Source: Podarcis raffonei (taxonomy: Eukaryota > Chordata > Lepidosauria > Squamata > Lacertidae). From it: a stretch of DNA of 64,000 nucleotides. Under the pieces are notes generated by a model that saw nothing but the letters and a program-made list of their open reading frames with translations, did not search any database and was not told the origin of the DNA. Both the position numbers and the translations under genes were made by a program. The stretch's first letter is position 1, and the number at the start of each line of letters is the position of its first letter. Positions 21,195 through 36,064 of the stretch are shown piece by piece. Where the stretch lies: positions 6,767,501 to 6,831,500 of the forward strand of contig NC_070613.1 of the NCBI RefSeq assembly GCF_027172205.1, read 5' to 3'.

Positions 21195-21540
21195 TAATGA
21201 TTTTGACCCGGCAATACACAGCAATATATCGCTCCTTGCGCGAGGGAGGCCAGCTGATTTCAAGGTGCCGCTGATATCGCATGATGATAACGCTACTTAT
21301 CTGAGCCGCAAGGTGCTGCCTTCCCTGAATGCTCTCACTTCAAGGCACGGTGGCGCCACCTTCTCCTGGCACTGAGGCCAAGCAGCTTTTCTCAGTCAGC
21401 AGTAAAGCAGCAGTCTTTGTAACAGAAACAGACTGCTTCTTCCCTCATCCCCATGCTTATATTTATAAAATTTCCGGCTCTCAAATCCATCTTTCATTGA
21501 GAATTTTAATGTTTACTTCTTTTTTTTGCAAACTGCTTTG
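21195..21540. other. Intergenic stretch, no gene seen
   Basis: No supported feature. Confidence 0.4.
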
Positions 21541-21750
21541 AATCATAGAATTGTAGACTCCAAGGATCATCCTGTCCAGGCTTCCCCAAACTCGGCCCTC
21601 CAGATGTTTTGGGACTACAATTCCCATCATCCCTGACCAGTGGTCCTGAGGGATGATGGGAGTTGTAGTCTCAAAACAGCTGGAGGGCCGAGTTTGGGTT
21701 TGTCTGATCCAGTCCAACCCCCTGCCATGCAGGAATTATCAGCTAAAGCA
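21541..21750 (-). mobile_element. CR1-like 3' end, split by a palindromic MITE
   Basis: Left piece with ATCATAGAATTGTAGACTCC and right piece with CCAACCCCCTGCCATGCAGG form an antisense CR1-type 3' end once the MITE at 21577-21706 is set aside. A related scrap lies at 21910-21985. Confidence 0.7.
21577..21706. mobile_element. Palindromic hAT-like MITE (ACTACAAYTCCCAT family)
   Basis: Termini CAGGCTTCCCCAAACTCGG and CCGAGTTTGGGTTTGTCTG. Almost the whole element can fold on itself, and both arms carry ACTACAAYTCCCATCATCCC. 8-bp TSD ATCCTGTC / ATCCAGTC (7 of 8). Confidence 0.88.
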
Positions 21751-22269
21751 TAATTAGAATTAAACATTCTTTTCCCACGATCCTTTGTTAATTGTTTCTC
21801 TCCGGTTGTTGTTGGGGTTTTTTTGCCACAAATCTGGTGTGCTTATGTAAGGCACCCTGGAGGTTCTTTTACTTAAAGTTAATTAACTTTAGAACTAAAT
21901 AAATAGATAGAATTGTAGAGATGGAATGGACCCTGGAGGTCATCTAATTCAACCCTTTGCAATGCAGGAATTATCAGCTAAAGCAGTGGTTTTCTTCCAG
22001 TGTGCCGTGGCACCCTCGGGTACCTTGAATGATAGTCGGGGTGCTGTGGGCAACACTGGCCTCTGTCCCTCAGGGACGGGGTGGCAGCTTAGAGATCAGG
22101 GGCGGCAGCTGTGGCTGCACTCTCCGAAGGAGAGGGGAGAGGAGGCTAAGGGGACACTCCACAATGGAGGGTGTTAAAAAAAAAAAGGTGTGAGGCCGCC
22201 AGCTCTGCAGGCAAGGGGTCATATAACTGGGCTCCTGAGCCCCACATGGGTGCCGCAGAAAGAATGTTG
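21751..22269. other. Intergenic stretch, repeat scraps
   Basis: A CR1-like scrap lies at about 21910-21985; the remainder is unassigned. Confidence 0.35.
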
Positions 22270-22662
22270 GAGCCGTGGACTCAAAAAGGTTGAAGACTCT
22301 TGAGAGTCCCATGGAGGAGAAGGGGACAAGGAGAAGGGAACGACAGAGGACGAGATGGTTGGACAGTGTTTTCAAGGCTACTAACTTGAGTTTGAGCAAA
22401 CTGCAAGAGGCAGTGGAAGACAGGAGTGCCTGGTGTGCTCTGGTCCACGGGGTCACGAAGAGTCGGACACGACTAAACCATAGCTGTCAACCGTCCCCTT
22501 TTTTGCGAGAAATTCCCTTATTCCAGCGCCGTTTCCCGCTGCTATCCCAGATTGTTAGATATCCCGTAGACTGTCCCCCGGACAGGTGAGGCTGCTGATC
22601 CCTTATTTTCGAGGCTGAAAGTTGACAGCTATGGACTAAACAACAACAAAAGCATCCATGGC
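22270..22662 (+). mobile_element. Bov-B LINE, 3' end, split by a hAT MITE
   Basis: Words GACAAGGAGAAGGGAACGAC, GCAGTGGAAGACAGGAGTGC and GTCGGACACGACTAAAC, then an AAC tail after the MITE. Same end as the copy at 14953-15072. Confidence 0.9.
22479..22633. mobile_element. hAT-like MITE (CATAGCTGTCAAC family)
   Basis: 155 bp with termini CATAGCTGTCAAC and GTTGACAGCTATG. Perfect 8-bp TSD GACTAAAC at 22471-22478 and 22634-22641, in the Bov-B tail. Confidence 0.95.
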
Positions 22663-22785
22663 AGATGGAACATCCACCCTGTGCTTAAAAAACCCCAAGG
22701 GAGGCAGCTCTTACTACCAGAAAGTTATTCCTGGTGTTTAGTTGGAATCTCATTTCTTGTAACTTGAACGTGGCTCTGATGCATC
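22663..22785 (-). mobile_element. CR1 3' fragment, antisense
   Basis: Words CAGCTCTTACTACCAGAAAG and CTGGTGTTTAGTTGGAATCT correspond to the region seen in 3770-3820. Truncated at both ends. Confidence 0.7.
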
Positions 22786-22836
22786 ACAAAGCACATTTAT
22801 TTCCTACCTGCCCTACAAGAAACTCAAGGAAACATA

Positions 22837-22940
22837 TGTGGTTCTCTCCCCCCCCCACCTCCCACACACAACAACCCTGTGAGGTAGGTTAGACCAGAGA
22901 GAGAGAGAGAGACAGAGACAGAGAGAGAAAGGGGTGGAGG
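22837..22940. repeat. Low-complexity C-rich and GA-rich run
   Basis: A C-run near 22850 and a GAGAGA/GACAGAGA run near 22900-22930. Confidence 0.8.
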
Positions 22941-23077
22941 GAGGGAAGATGGATGGGGGTGGGGTCGGGTGGTGATGTTTCTGTTATGCTTAATGTACGT
23001 GGGGTTTGGTGTCAGCGTTGCTTGTGATGTTCACTCGTGTTCCTTTGGTGGTGAGAGAGGTTGGGGTTGGCCTAGGG

Positions 23078-23408
23078 CAGGGGTCTGCAACCTGTGGCTC
23101 CGGAGCCGCATGTGGCTCTTTTACACCTTTGCCGCGGCTCCGGGACGGATACTAGCAAGGGGAGGAGGCGCATTGTGCGCCCCGACACTCCCCACTGTGG
23201 CGGGCGCTGTACTGGCTGTGACGTCGCATGGGGGCAGTGCGTGCGTTAGTCACGCACCGTCCCGACGTCACCTTCCCGCCCGCTGTCAGATCGCGGCTCC
23301 GGAGATATATTTGTTTTAAATGTCGCAATGGTTTTGCGGCTCCCAGGTTTTTTTTCTGCGGAAACGGGTCCAAGCGGCTCTTTTTGTCTTAAAGGTTGCA
23401 GACTCCTG
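23078..23408. mobile_element. hAT-like non-autonomous transposon
   Basis: Termini CAGGGGTCTGCAACCT and AGGTTGCAGACTCCTG. Perfect 8-bp TSD GCCTAGGG at 23070-23077 and 23409-23416. The interior is CpG-rich with GTGGCTC/GCGGCTC words. No transposase ORF. Confidence 0.95.
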
Positions 23409-23469
23409 GCCTAGGGTGTGGTTGTTTGTTTGTGATTGGCTGTGGTGATCTTTGTTTTCGTGCGAGTGG

Positions 23470-23860
23470 GGTGGGTGGGTGTTTTGGATCAGGTACACCA
23501 CAAAGAACTCATAACCCACCTACTTTCAGCAGCCAGAAACACCATAACCAGACACTGGAGAGACCTGTCAGGTGTAAGCATGGACCAATGGTACCAAATA
23601 GTCTGGGAAACAGCCCTACTAGAAAAATTAACCAATAAACTGAAACTGACACGGGGACAAACAGAAGACGCCTTTACCCCGGTTTGGCTCCCCTTTATCA
23701 CATACACAGCCCAACAAGACAACGACAAGAATCCACCAACAGTATACAAACCGGGGATAGATTTTGAACCCTGGCCATCAAGGTCTTGCACGGCACTAGC
23801 TCACGCTACACGTGCAGAGCAGGCCTCCTATTCTCACATAAGGCTTGCACCTTCTTAATA
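23470..23860 (+). mobile_element. L1 LINE, 3' end
   Basis: The plus frame from 23436 reads a decayed ORF2 C-terminus: LLSAARNTITRHWRDLS and YQIVWETALLEKLTNKLKL. A different L1 lineage from the copy at 9923. The 3' boundary is not well defined. Confidence 0.75.
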
Positions 23861-24099
23861 AATATTTCACTTCCAATAAAACAGCAGAGCTAGCCTTCCT
23901 TAAACCTTTCCTTAAACCCAGCAGAGGAGTGGGGTAAGCCCATAGCCCAGCGGGCATGCCCTGCTGGCATCTCCAGGCAGGGCGGGGGGAAACTCGCTGC
24001 CTAAAACCGCCGGGAGAGATGCTGCCAGTCCGTGTAGGCAACACTGGGTTAGATAGACCGACGATTTCATTCAGAAAAAAAGGCAGCCGCCTAGGTTCC

Positions 24100-24300
24100 T
24101 TCGCTATGATTGGCCAGGATACAGTGATCGACATTTGAAAAGCGCAGCGGGGGAGGGAGGAAAACCCCGTGCGGCCCACCAATAGGGGGAAGCTCTGTAG
24201 CAGCGCAATGCTTTCTGGGAGTTGTAGTTTCCACAAGTGTCAATAAAGTATTTAATTTCGTTTCATTTCTGGAGCCTCTGCATCGTTCAGGGTGGGAAGG
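24100..24300 (+). promoter_or_regulatory. Probable HIGD1A promoter
   Basis: GC-rich DNA 3.4 kb upstream of the HIGD1A start codon. It has an inverted CCAAT box (GATTGGCC, 24108-24115), a direct CCAAT box (24179-24183), and GCAATGCTTTCTGGGAGTTG followed by TAGTTT (24206-24230), the reverse of the ZNF143/THAP11-type ACTACAAYTCCCAGAA motif common at TATA-less promoters of mitochondrial genes. There is no TATA box. A possible noncoding exon 1 would end at 24540 before a good donor, GTGAGT. Inferred from motifs and position only. Confidence 0.45.
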
Positions 24301-24307
24301 GCAGGAG

Positions 24308-24445
24308 CAGCCTTTCTTAACCCGCGGCTCCCCAGATGTTGTTGAACTACAACTCCCATCACCCCCAGCGAGCAAGGCCAGAGCTCGGGGATGATGGGAG
24401 TTGTAGTCCAACAACATCTGGGGACCCACAGGTTGAGAAGCGCTG
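24308..24445. mobile_element. Palindromic MITE (ACTACAAYTCCCAT family) beside the HIGD1A promoter
   Basis: Arms CCCCAGATGTTGTTGAACTAC and its near reverse complement, each holding ACTACAACTCCCATCA. Outer ends CAGCCTTTCTTAACC and GGTTGAGAAGCGCTG. No clear TSD. Confidence 0.75.
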
Positions 24446-24540
24446 CGCACAGTAGCTCCGGGGGCTCCGTCGTCCGAGCACCGGGACGGCTGCTGGGGTG
24501 AGACTCGGGTGCAAAGAGGGAAATTAAACCCCAAGGAGAA

Positions 24541-24961
24541 GTGAGTGGGGGTTTTGGGGGAGGAAATACCTTTAAAGCAGGTTTTAAAGAGAACGGGCAG
24601 GTGCTTTTTAAACAGGGATTATATGACTGGGGGGAACTCCGTTAATTGCATTCCTATTTTACGCTTATGCCCTACTTTGCTCAAGGCTGCGTGCATGTGG
24701 ATCTGCACCTTAATCCTCGCAAAACGGCCCTGCAAGGTAGGCGAGGTGTTCCTGGTCGCCCAGGGAGCGTCATGGCCATTGCACGGATTTGAACCCGGGT
24801 CCGGCCCTCCAGCCGCTTGTCAGCTGCGCTTGATCGCGCAATCGAAGGGTTTCTCTTTGATCGCTGATGTCGTGAGAAAGGCAGAGTCCATCTTTCCTTT
24901 CTCCTTTTTTTTGGGGGGGGGATATTTTATTAGTTGAATATAAGAACAACATATAATCAGA
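24541..24961. other. Putative HIGD1A intron 1, 5' part
   Basis: Includes a MIR-like scrap near 24690-24830 and a G/T-rich low-complexity run near 24905-24925. No coding exon seen. Confidence 0.4.
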
Positions 24962-25535
24962 TGTTGTTGTTGTTGTTTAGTCCCCCGCCCTGTGGAACGC
25001 CAGCCCACCAGATGTCAAGGAAATAAACAACTATCTGACTTTTCAAAGACATCTGAAAGCAGCCCTGTTTGTTGTTTAGTCATTTAGTCATGTCCGACTC
25101 TTCGTGACCCCATGGACCAGAGCACGCCAGGCACTCCTGTCTTCCACTGCCTCCCGCAGTTTGGTCAAACTCATGCTGGTAGCTTCGAGAACACTGTCCC
25201 ACCATCTCGTCCTCTGTCATCCCCTTCTCCTTGTGCCCTCCATCTTTCCCAACATCAGGGTCTTTTCCAGGGAGCCTTCTCTTCTCATGAGGTGTCCAAA
25301 GTCTTGGAGCCTCAGCTTCAGGATCTGTCCTTCCACTGAGCACTCAGGGCTGATTTCCTTCAGAATGGAGAGGTTTGATCTTCTTGCAGTCCTTCAATTC
25401 AGAAACATCAATTCAGAAGCATCAATTCTTCTTTATGGTCCAGCTCTCACTTCCATACATCACGACTGGGAAAACCATAGCTTTAACTATGCGGACCTTT
25501 GTTGGCAAGGTGATGTCTCCGCCTTTTAAGATGCT
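24962..25535 (-). mobile_element. Bov-B LINE, 3' end, antisense
   Basis: Starts with the complement of the AAC tail, then TGTCCGACTCTTCGTGACCC, CTTCCACTGCCTCC, CTCATGAGGTGTCCAAAGTC and TCAATTCTTCTTTATGGTCC. Interrupted at about 24980-25073 by an L2-type fragment. Confidence 0.9.
24980..25073 (+). mobile_element. L2-type fragment inside Bov-B
   Basis: CCCTGTGGAACGCCAGCCCA and GACATCTGAAAGCAGCCCTG match 56281-56360 and 61362-61442. TTTAGTC-type words on both sides suggest it was inserted in the Bov-B tail. Confidence 0.75.
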
Positions 25536-26960
25536 GTATAATCAAATACATGCAATCAAATACAGTTTTCCCCTAACCCCCCCCAAAAAAAAAAAAAAAC
25601 AGCTCCAACTACGTCCAGGTAATTACATTAGTAATATAATCAAATAAAAATTATTTCTACAGTTGCTGGTTTAAAAAATATCATTCCACATGCTCCCATG
25701 TGTCTTAGGTGGTTTAAATGCATGTTCTTTCTTTGGTGCCACCCCCTGGCCCAAAAAGGTATTTATTATTTTTTTAAACGATCCTTTCGTTAGATCATTC
25801 TTCAATGTGACGGCTTGGCTCCGTTCCTCTTGGGAAATGTTTTATATTATGCGAAATGCATAGAAAGTGAAGCCGTCTATAGCAGAACAGTGCAATGGCG
25901 CATTTATATCCTCAGGCAAACTGTTTTGAGGAAGGAGAGAGTTTGCTGAAAAAATAAAGTCCTAAAGCGTTCGATGGAGTTGTGCTCCCAACCACATATC
26001 AATAAAGAAATAAGATTTATATTGCAAGGTGTATATTGTAAACTGCCAGGGGATATTTATTTAGGATTTTACCCCTATACTGCCACGGGGGCCGGATTAA
26101 ATCGACCGGCAGGCCGGATTAGGTCCCCAAAGCAGACCTGGACATGTCTGACCCAGGAGGTCACTAAGAGAAAAGTGAGGCAGTGGATGTATAAATGTCT
26201 ATCTGGATTTGAACAGACGGTACCACTGAATCAAGTTCCCAAATTTTGCTGAATTGATTAAACTAAATACACATTCCAACTGGGTTTTGAATAAATGTGC
26301 AATTAATTGCTACTGCCTTGAATTTTATTGGGTTATTATCTTCCTTAGCGGGTTGTGCAGGATGCTGTTGTGGATAAAAAAAATTTTTTAGTACGGTAGG
26401 GGAATAAGTTTGGGAACCCTTGCTCTTTCATGTTCCACATTCACCTTGACTCCTCTGCTGCCATGACCTCACTTGTGTCCCCCACCCCAAAATATACTCT
26501 GTTTCTTTTCATGCTGCTTCTCTGAGCACTGAGGTGACCGAGGGACCAGCAACAATCTGGTTTTCCTTGCAGCCCAGCAATCTTTCACAATATGGCGCCC
26601 AAAATTGGGCGCCCCCACATGGATCTTCTCAATTACGGGTCTTCTCAATTTTGCGCCCCCTCAGCTCGGCACCCTTTGCGGGGGAACCGCCCTAAATCTG
26701 GCGCTGCCTGCCTCCTTTATCCTACCCGATGTATTCAAATTAACTCTGCCCAGTTTCCGCTTATGAATTAAATACTGTGGGCACCATATTGCTCCTCCCC
26801 ATTCATACAAACGTTTGCGTTCCATTTTCAAGCACTCCATGGGGCTACGCAAGCTTTCTCCATGTGAGAGGATAGGCTGAGATGAAGGGGCCTGGTATGC
26901 AATAAGGCATCCCTATAAAATAGTCACAGATTTGGTATCTTCTATGGTAACCATAGATGC
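25536..26960. other. HIGD1A upstream or intronic stretch, no exon seen
   Basis: About 1.4 kb. It has a C/A-run near 25575-25600 and a hairpin GGCGCCCAA/TTGGGCGCC near 26593-26613. No repeat family is assigned with confidence. Confidence 0.4.
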
Positions 26961-27288
26961 GGACACGGGTGGCGCTGTGGGTTAAACCACGGAGCCTAGG
27001 ACTTGCTGATCAGAAGGTCGGCGGTTCGAATTCCCGCGACGGGGTGAGCTCCCGTTGCTCGGTCCCTGCTCCTCCCAACCTAGCAGTTCGAAAGCACGTC
27101 AAAGTGCAAATAGATAAATAGGTACCGCTCCGGCGGGAAGGTAAACGGCGTTTCTGTACGCTGTTCTGGGTCGCCAGAAGTGGCTTAGTCATGCTGGCCA
27201 CATGACCTGGAAGCTGTATGCCGGCTCCTTCAGCCAATAAAGCTAGATGAGCGCCGCAACCCCAGAGTCTGCCACGACTGGACCTAAC
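26961..27288 (+). mobile_element. Sauria SINE, without tail
   Basis: Head, body and Bov-B-like end down to CACGACTGGACCTAA; the CCTTTACC tail is missing. Confidence 0.92.
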
Positions 27289-27484
27289 TCCCTAGGCAAC
27301 ACCCCCTCACTGTCCTCCTTTAATGCTTTTGTCTTGTTAGACTGTATCTTTGAACTGTGATATTATTTCCTGGGTTGCTGTTATCGATATTCGTATTATT
27401 GTTCTATCTGTCTAGATTTGAAATACCATGTGAAGTGTTCATGCATTTGTGTAGTTTATTACAACAAAATTAGAAAGTAAACGT

Positions 27485-27618
27485 GGCTGGGATAGCTCAG
27501 TCAGCAGAGCGTGAGACTCTTAATCTGAAGGTCACGGGTTCGAGCCCCACATGGGGCAAATGTTTTCTGCATTGCAAGGGGTTGGACTAGATGACCCTAG
27601 TGGTCCCTTCTATGATAC
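27485..27618 (+). mobile_element. tRNA-Lys(CUU)-derived SINE with CR1-like tail
   Basis: The first 74 bp mimic a tRNA-Lys: A box TAGCTCAGTCAGCAGAG, anticodon CTT in GACTCTTAATC, B box GGTTCGAGCCCC. The acceptor stem does not pair well, and the unit runs on into TGCATTGCAAGGGGTTGGAC and TCTATGATAC, a CR1-type 3' end. So it is a SINE, not a tRNA gene. Confidence 0.85.
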
Positions 27619-27706
27619 CTTCTTCAGGGGAAAATCTGGAATTTTTTTCAGGTAGGTTAGGAATGTGTATCTTTCATCTTTTATCACTTCCTTCCTTGCA
27701 GTTAAC

Positions 27707-30969
<3,263 letters not shown>

Positions 30970-31430
30970 GAAGCGGTCAATTGAAGCCTGTCCGGTCTTG
31001 TGTACCCTAGAGATAGACCTCACTCGGAAATGGCGCTGCAATAATAACAATTTTGCACAATCTCATGCACAGTGTTAAACTCTACGCTGCCAGTGTGGCT
31101 GTGCGTTAGGTTGTTGGCAGCAAAAGTGGTTCCTCTCTCTCTCTTGAGTGAGTGAGACCATCAACTGATAAATTTTCACAACATGCAACCCTTTTTCACT
31201 AAGCCTACCCAGCACGTAAGGCACTCTGTGGCTTAGAAGTCCAGCGTTTCCTCTTCAGAGGTTGCTCCTCTGGGTTGTGAACTAGCAAAGCAACAAAGTT
31301 AGGGATATTTCTGTGTTGGTGCCTTGCCTGTTCAAGAGATAGGTTGTCAGCCTCTCTTAGCTCTGAATTAGAAACAATTGTGGTGGAAGATTAACTCTTA
31401 TGACGTGAGCCTTAAATAGCAGATTGTAAA
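30970..31430 (+). other. Probable HIGD1A 3' UTR
   Basis: Unique sequence directly after the stop codon, with no AATAAA before the L2 tail. The LINE/SINE block that follows has AATAAAAT near 31553, which could serve as the poly(A) signal. The true end is not visible. Confidence 0.4.
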
Positions 31431-31575
31431 TAGTTTAATCTTTAATTAGTTTTTAATGTTTGATGCTTTGCTATGTTTTTGTATATGCTTTAAGCTGACC
31501 AGAGTGGCTGGGGAAACCCAGCCAGATGGGTGTGGTATAAATAATAAAATTACGATGATTATAATGAAAATGATG
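31431..31575 (+). mobile_element. L2-type LINE, 3' tail
   Basis: GACCAGAGTGGCTGGGGAAA and CCAGCCAGATGGGTGTGGTA followed by an AT-rich GAT run. Confidence 0.8.
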
Positions 31576-31586
31576 ATGATGATTTA

Positions 31587-31944
31587 TTAAAGGTAAAGGT
31601 AACTCTGACCGTTAAGTCTACTCTGGGGTTGCGGCGCTCATCTTGTTTTACTGGCCAAGGGAGCCAGCATTTGTCCACAGACAGTTTTTCCAGGTCATGT
31701 GGCCAGCAAGACCGAGCAACTTCTGGCAAACCAGAGCAGCACACAGAAACGCCGTTTACCTTCCCGCCGGAGCGGTACCTATTTATCTACTTGCACTTTT
31801 TGGTGTGCTTCCAAACTGCTAGGTTGGCAGGAGCTGGGACCGAACAACGGGAGCTCACCCCGTCGCGGGGATTCAAACCGCCAGCCTTCTGATCGGCAAG
31901 CCCTAGGCTCTGTGGTTTAGACCACAGCGCCACCCACGTCCCAT
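31587..31944 (-). mobile_element. Sauria SINE, antisense
   Basis: Full copy with the variant CATTTGTCCACAGACAG body. 10-bp TSD TGATGATTTA at 31577-31586 and 31945-31954. Confidence 0.92.
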
Positions 31945-32098
31945 TGATGATTTAGTACCCAACATTAAATTCTAAAACTTCCACTTCTTTTCACTCTGGG
32001 GGGCATTACAGCATCTTGAATTCTCTCTCTCTCTCTCTGCAATTGCCAAAGCAAAACACAATTTTCTTTGGTAGCTTGCTTGGAAAACACAGAATAAA

Positions 32099-32473
32099 AA
32101 AGTAAAGGACCCCTGGACGGTTAAGTCCAGTCAAAGGTGACTATGGGATTGCGGCGCTCATCTCGCTTTCAGGCCGAGGGAACCGGCATTTGTCCACAGA
32201 CAGCTTTCTGGGTGCTGTGGCTAGCATGACTAAACCGCTTCTGGTGCAACAGGACACCGTGACGGAAACCAGAGCACACGGAAACGCCGTTTACCTTCCC
32301 GCCGGAGTGGTACCTATTCATCTACTTGCACTGGCATGCTTTTGAACTGCTAGGTTGGCAGGAGCTGGGACCGATTGATGGGAGCTCACTCTGTTGCAGG
32401 GATTCAAACCACCTACCTTCCAATCGTCAAGCCCAAGAGGTTCTGGTTTAGACCACAGCGCCACCCACATTCA
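32099..32473 (-). mobile_element. Sauria SINE, antisense, long-body subfamily
   Basis: Tail AAGTAAAGGACCCCTGGACG, body with TTTGTCCACAGACAGCTTTC and GGTGCAACAGGACACCGTGA, head ending CCACAGCGCCACCCAC. The extra body words mark a subfamily shared with 13706-14081 and 41846-42101. Confidence 0.9.
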
Positions 32474-32567
32474 CAGAACGCTGAACCCTTAGCAGTGCAG
32501 CAAGGTCCTCCATACCTTCAGATTCCCCCTGGTAGCGAGCCAAAATTTGTCATTGCCACCAATTCTG

Positions 32568-33027
32568 TGTCGGAATTCAAGCAAGCAGAGCCTCCAGCTC
32601 TTAGGAATTTGGCCACCCTCCAGGTGCCCGGCTTGAATCCTTGTGACCTCCCCTGCCAGCGACTCCCGGCAAGATCAAAGGAGGTCTCCAATCGGCGATT
32701 CTCCTCAACGTGAAGGAGAACACACCACTCCTCCCCCAGGGAGGGGGAAAGAGACAGACAGAAATATATTTACATGTCTTTATTTCTGTCTTTCACCAGT
32801 ACAGAGAAAACATGTCTGCACACTCTGTTTCCCAGCTGCAGAGAGAGAATAAACTCCACCCATGTACTTCCAGTACAGGGTCATGTGCTGCTCTGAGGTA
32901 ATATCCGGCGCTCAGAGCAGTGAATAGACTGTGCCTGGTTCCCACGGTACAATCCAATAACATCCACATCCTGTTTACCATTCCAGCCACCTGGTGCTTG
33001 CTTCTGCATTGCTCCTTTTTCGTAACA
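32568..33027 (-). repeat. Copia 3' LTR
   Basis: 460 bp. Element orientation is minus, so this left copy is the 3' LTR. Begins TGTCGGAATTC and ends TTTTCGTAACA on +. Confidence 0.92.
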
Positions 33028-35589
33028 TCCTCCCCCAAAAGAATCAATGCGTGTTGCAGCAAGCAAAGCATGATCCAGAGAAGAAAACAAACAGTTGTTA
33101 TACACATAACACTCCCCTGTTGTTTCAGTTCCACCCTTGGAACTCCCCGCCACTGGTTTCCCCAGTGTACCTCTCTGGTTGTCTGGTTTCCAAGGAATGA
33201 GTGCATCTGCATTACCTTGGCTAGCAACTCTCTGTTGTGTCTTTGTCTCTGACTTAGACACAGCTCCAACCTGTCCTCGGTTGTTTACAACAGCAACACA
33301 TGCAACAGCTAAGTTAGCAAACTCTTTTGAGTACCTCTTGGGTGGTTGACCCTTTGTAACTCTCTCAGACCTACGTATGAGGTGCTGATCCTCTCTGCTC
33401 ACTGGTCCAGTCTCAGGACTCTTTGGAGAACTAGTTCCAATGGTAAACAGTGGTTCATCCTTCAGTTGTGAAGGCCTATCTATTGTGTGAGACTTCCTCT
33501 CAATGACTGTGACAACTGAGCTCTCCGAGCTATCAGTGTCATCACTTTCTGTACAGCTGAAATCAGTGAAATCATCATCATCTGAATCGTCCTCAGTGTG
33601 AAATGTGTGTACTATCACTCTCTCCTGTTCAGGAGCACTCTCTAGAAATTTTGTGAGAATCACCTGACCAGATTCAGACAAAATTACTCTGTAGAGACCC
33701 TTTTCATACCCCACAAAAATGCCTCTGGCATTCTTTACTCCACCTGGAGCTTCTGTTCTCACATGAGACCCAAAAACCTTGAAATGGGCAACAGAAGGTT
33801 TTCTATGGAACAGTTTCTCAAAAGGAGAACTTCCCAACTCTTTTGAAACCTTTCTCACTTTCGTATAACAGTACGACATCAGAGACTCGGCCCAGTACTC
33901 ATGTGGCAGATGTGAACTTAGCAATTGCGCTTCCATCCCCTTTTGCAATTCTTTGTTCACCCGTACACAGACACCCCTGTTCCACGCTTCCGCTGAAACA
34001 GAAACCTTGTGTCTTATTCCCTTCTTCTGCAGGAACCTTTGGAAATCCTGTAAAAGAAAAATCTGCTTCTCATCTGTGAATAGACAATCAATGTTAGCAT
34101 CATGCATACTCTTAACTTTGTCACAAAACTCCTGAAACCTCTCCAAGGCTTCCTTTGGCTTTCTCAACACATAAACCCAGACATAGTTAGAGAAATGATC
34201 CACACACACAAGATAATATCTTGCATTGCCTCTAGATGGTTCTAGAGGACCAATCACATCAGCATACACCCGCTGAAATGCTCTGTTGACTCCGGTCACC
34301 TTCTTGCTCACACCTGCAAGAGAAACTAGGTTAGACACAGATGAATTACATTCCATGTAATCACTTTGTGCAAAAGTCAACAAATAAAGTCCATCCTTCT
34401 CCCTGGCTGAAAGAAATAACTCTCCATCTTTGTAGATCTTGCAGCTCTCAGCATCGTAGGACAGTTTCAGTCCTCTCTTTGCAATCTGCGAAACACTCAG
34501 CAGATTGAACTTCAATTCAGGAACCAAGTAAACATTGTTTATTGTCAAGTCCAGACTCTTAAGATAGACAGTCCCCACGCCGGCCGCTTCCAGCTCCTGA
34601 CCGTTGGCCTGTTTCACAGCGAAGCTTTGCTTCTTAAACGATGAAAAGAGTTCTTTGTGTGGAGACATATGAACTGTCGCGCCCGTGTCAATAACAAACG
34701 AGTTCCCAACGTCTGGCGTGGTTCCTGTCGCCATCAAAGCTTTTCCAGGTTTCACCGAAGTCTTGGTGTGACCTTTGCCTGACGCCTCAGGCTTTGCTGA
34801 GCGGCCCTTCGCTCCTTTAGGCTGACGTGGCTTCTTGCAGTTCCGCTGAAGATGCCCAGCCTGTCCGCAATTGTAACATCGGACAGCGTTCAAAGCTAGA
34901 GCTTTTTCTCCAGTAGCTTCATCTGCGGGGGAATTGGAACTCCGTTCCTCCCTCCCCCTGTCCTTTACTTCCAGTGCAGCAAGTCTGTCCTGTTCATTCA
35001 GAACTACGGCACACACCCTCTCCGCGGTCAAATCTTGAGCCGGGAGGGAACCAAGCTGACTGGCAACCGTTTTGTAAGTCCGATTTAAGCTGTTGATCAT
35101 CATGAAGCAAAACACTTCCTCCTGCAGACGGAAATTGCGTTCCACCATCTGCTGGCGCAGATATTTCATCTCCGTCAGGTGCGCTTGAACATCTCCATCA
35201 GGCGCAAGCCTCAGATTGGTCAGCTTCTCAAAATACAGCAACGCTGAAGAACCAGCATCTCTCTGATGTGTTCTTCGTAGCATCTCCCAAATTTCCCGTG
35301 CATATTCCAAACCCTGAATATGCACCAATTGGTCATCTGACACACACAGAATTATAGCCGTTCTGGCTTTCAGATTCTGTGACTCCCAACCTCGGGTTGG
35401 TGCTGCTGGGATGGGGTTCTCAATCACGTCAAAGACCCTCTGATTCTGCAGCAGGGCCTTCATCTTTATAGACCAAGATGAATAATTGTCATTAGTGAGG
35501 GGAGGGGGATAGGGCAAACCTCCCGCCTTCTTGGAATCCATGCTGAATCCAAGGGTCAGCTTTACACTCAATCTCAAGCCAGCTTTCAC
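32881..35589 (-). pseudogene. Copia gag-pol-type coding region
   Basis: Parts in order on minus: gag-like N-terminal region, zinc knuckle (CYNCGQAGHLQRNC), protease (FVIDTGATVHM), GAG-pre-integrase-like region, integrase core (YADVIGPLEPSRG to the FGSHV block). This order, with integrase directly after protease, is the copia signature. An acidic Asp/Ser-rich tract follows. The coding region is treated as a fossil and no fuller form is proposed. Confidence 0.85.
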
Positions 35590-36064
35590 TTTTCAAGTCA
35601 GTAAACTCCAAAAGTCTTTGTTTACTGCTTCACTGGCAGACAAGCCTTTGGGCTGTTTTTTCAAAACCCTTGCACAGCTGCGCAGATACACTTTCGATTT
35701 CCCAGGCTCTTTTTAGGCCACTCAGTAACTGGCAGACGTTGCCTAGCAACCTGCTCAGGACGGAACTCCTTATCTCACCACAGGAATTCCTGGTATGCAA
35801 GCTTGCTCTTTCAGAGCTGTTTTTCAGACGCGGCTGTTGTGAACCAGAAAATAAGCCTTTCTGCGTTCATTCTCTATAGCCCGAAATGCAGCATACCTTC
35901 TGAGCATACACTCCTCTCGGTGTCCAGCTGTCTGTTTCAGCTTTCTGGCTGCAGGCAGACGCTTTTCTTTATCTCCTTAGGTGCAGAGGATGGCAACGAT
36001 TCATCGACCTCTCACCTCTCATGCAGATTCTCATAGATCAGATAACCATCGGTCTGCTACCAGT

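Noticed and set aside
27485-27558. Functional tRNA-Lys(CUU) gene
   Set aside because: A and B boxes and anticodon region are present, but the acceptor stem pairs poorly and the unit runs directly into a CR1-like tail. A second antisense copy at 19529-19650 shows it is a SINE.
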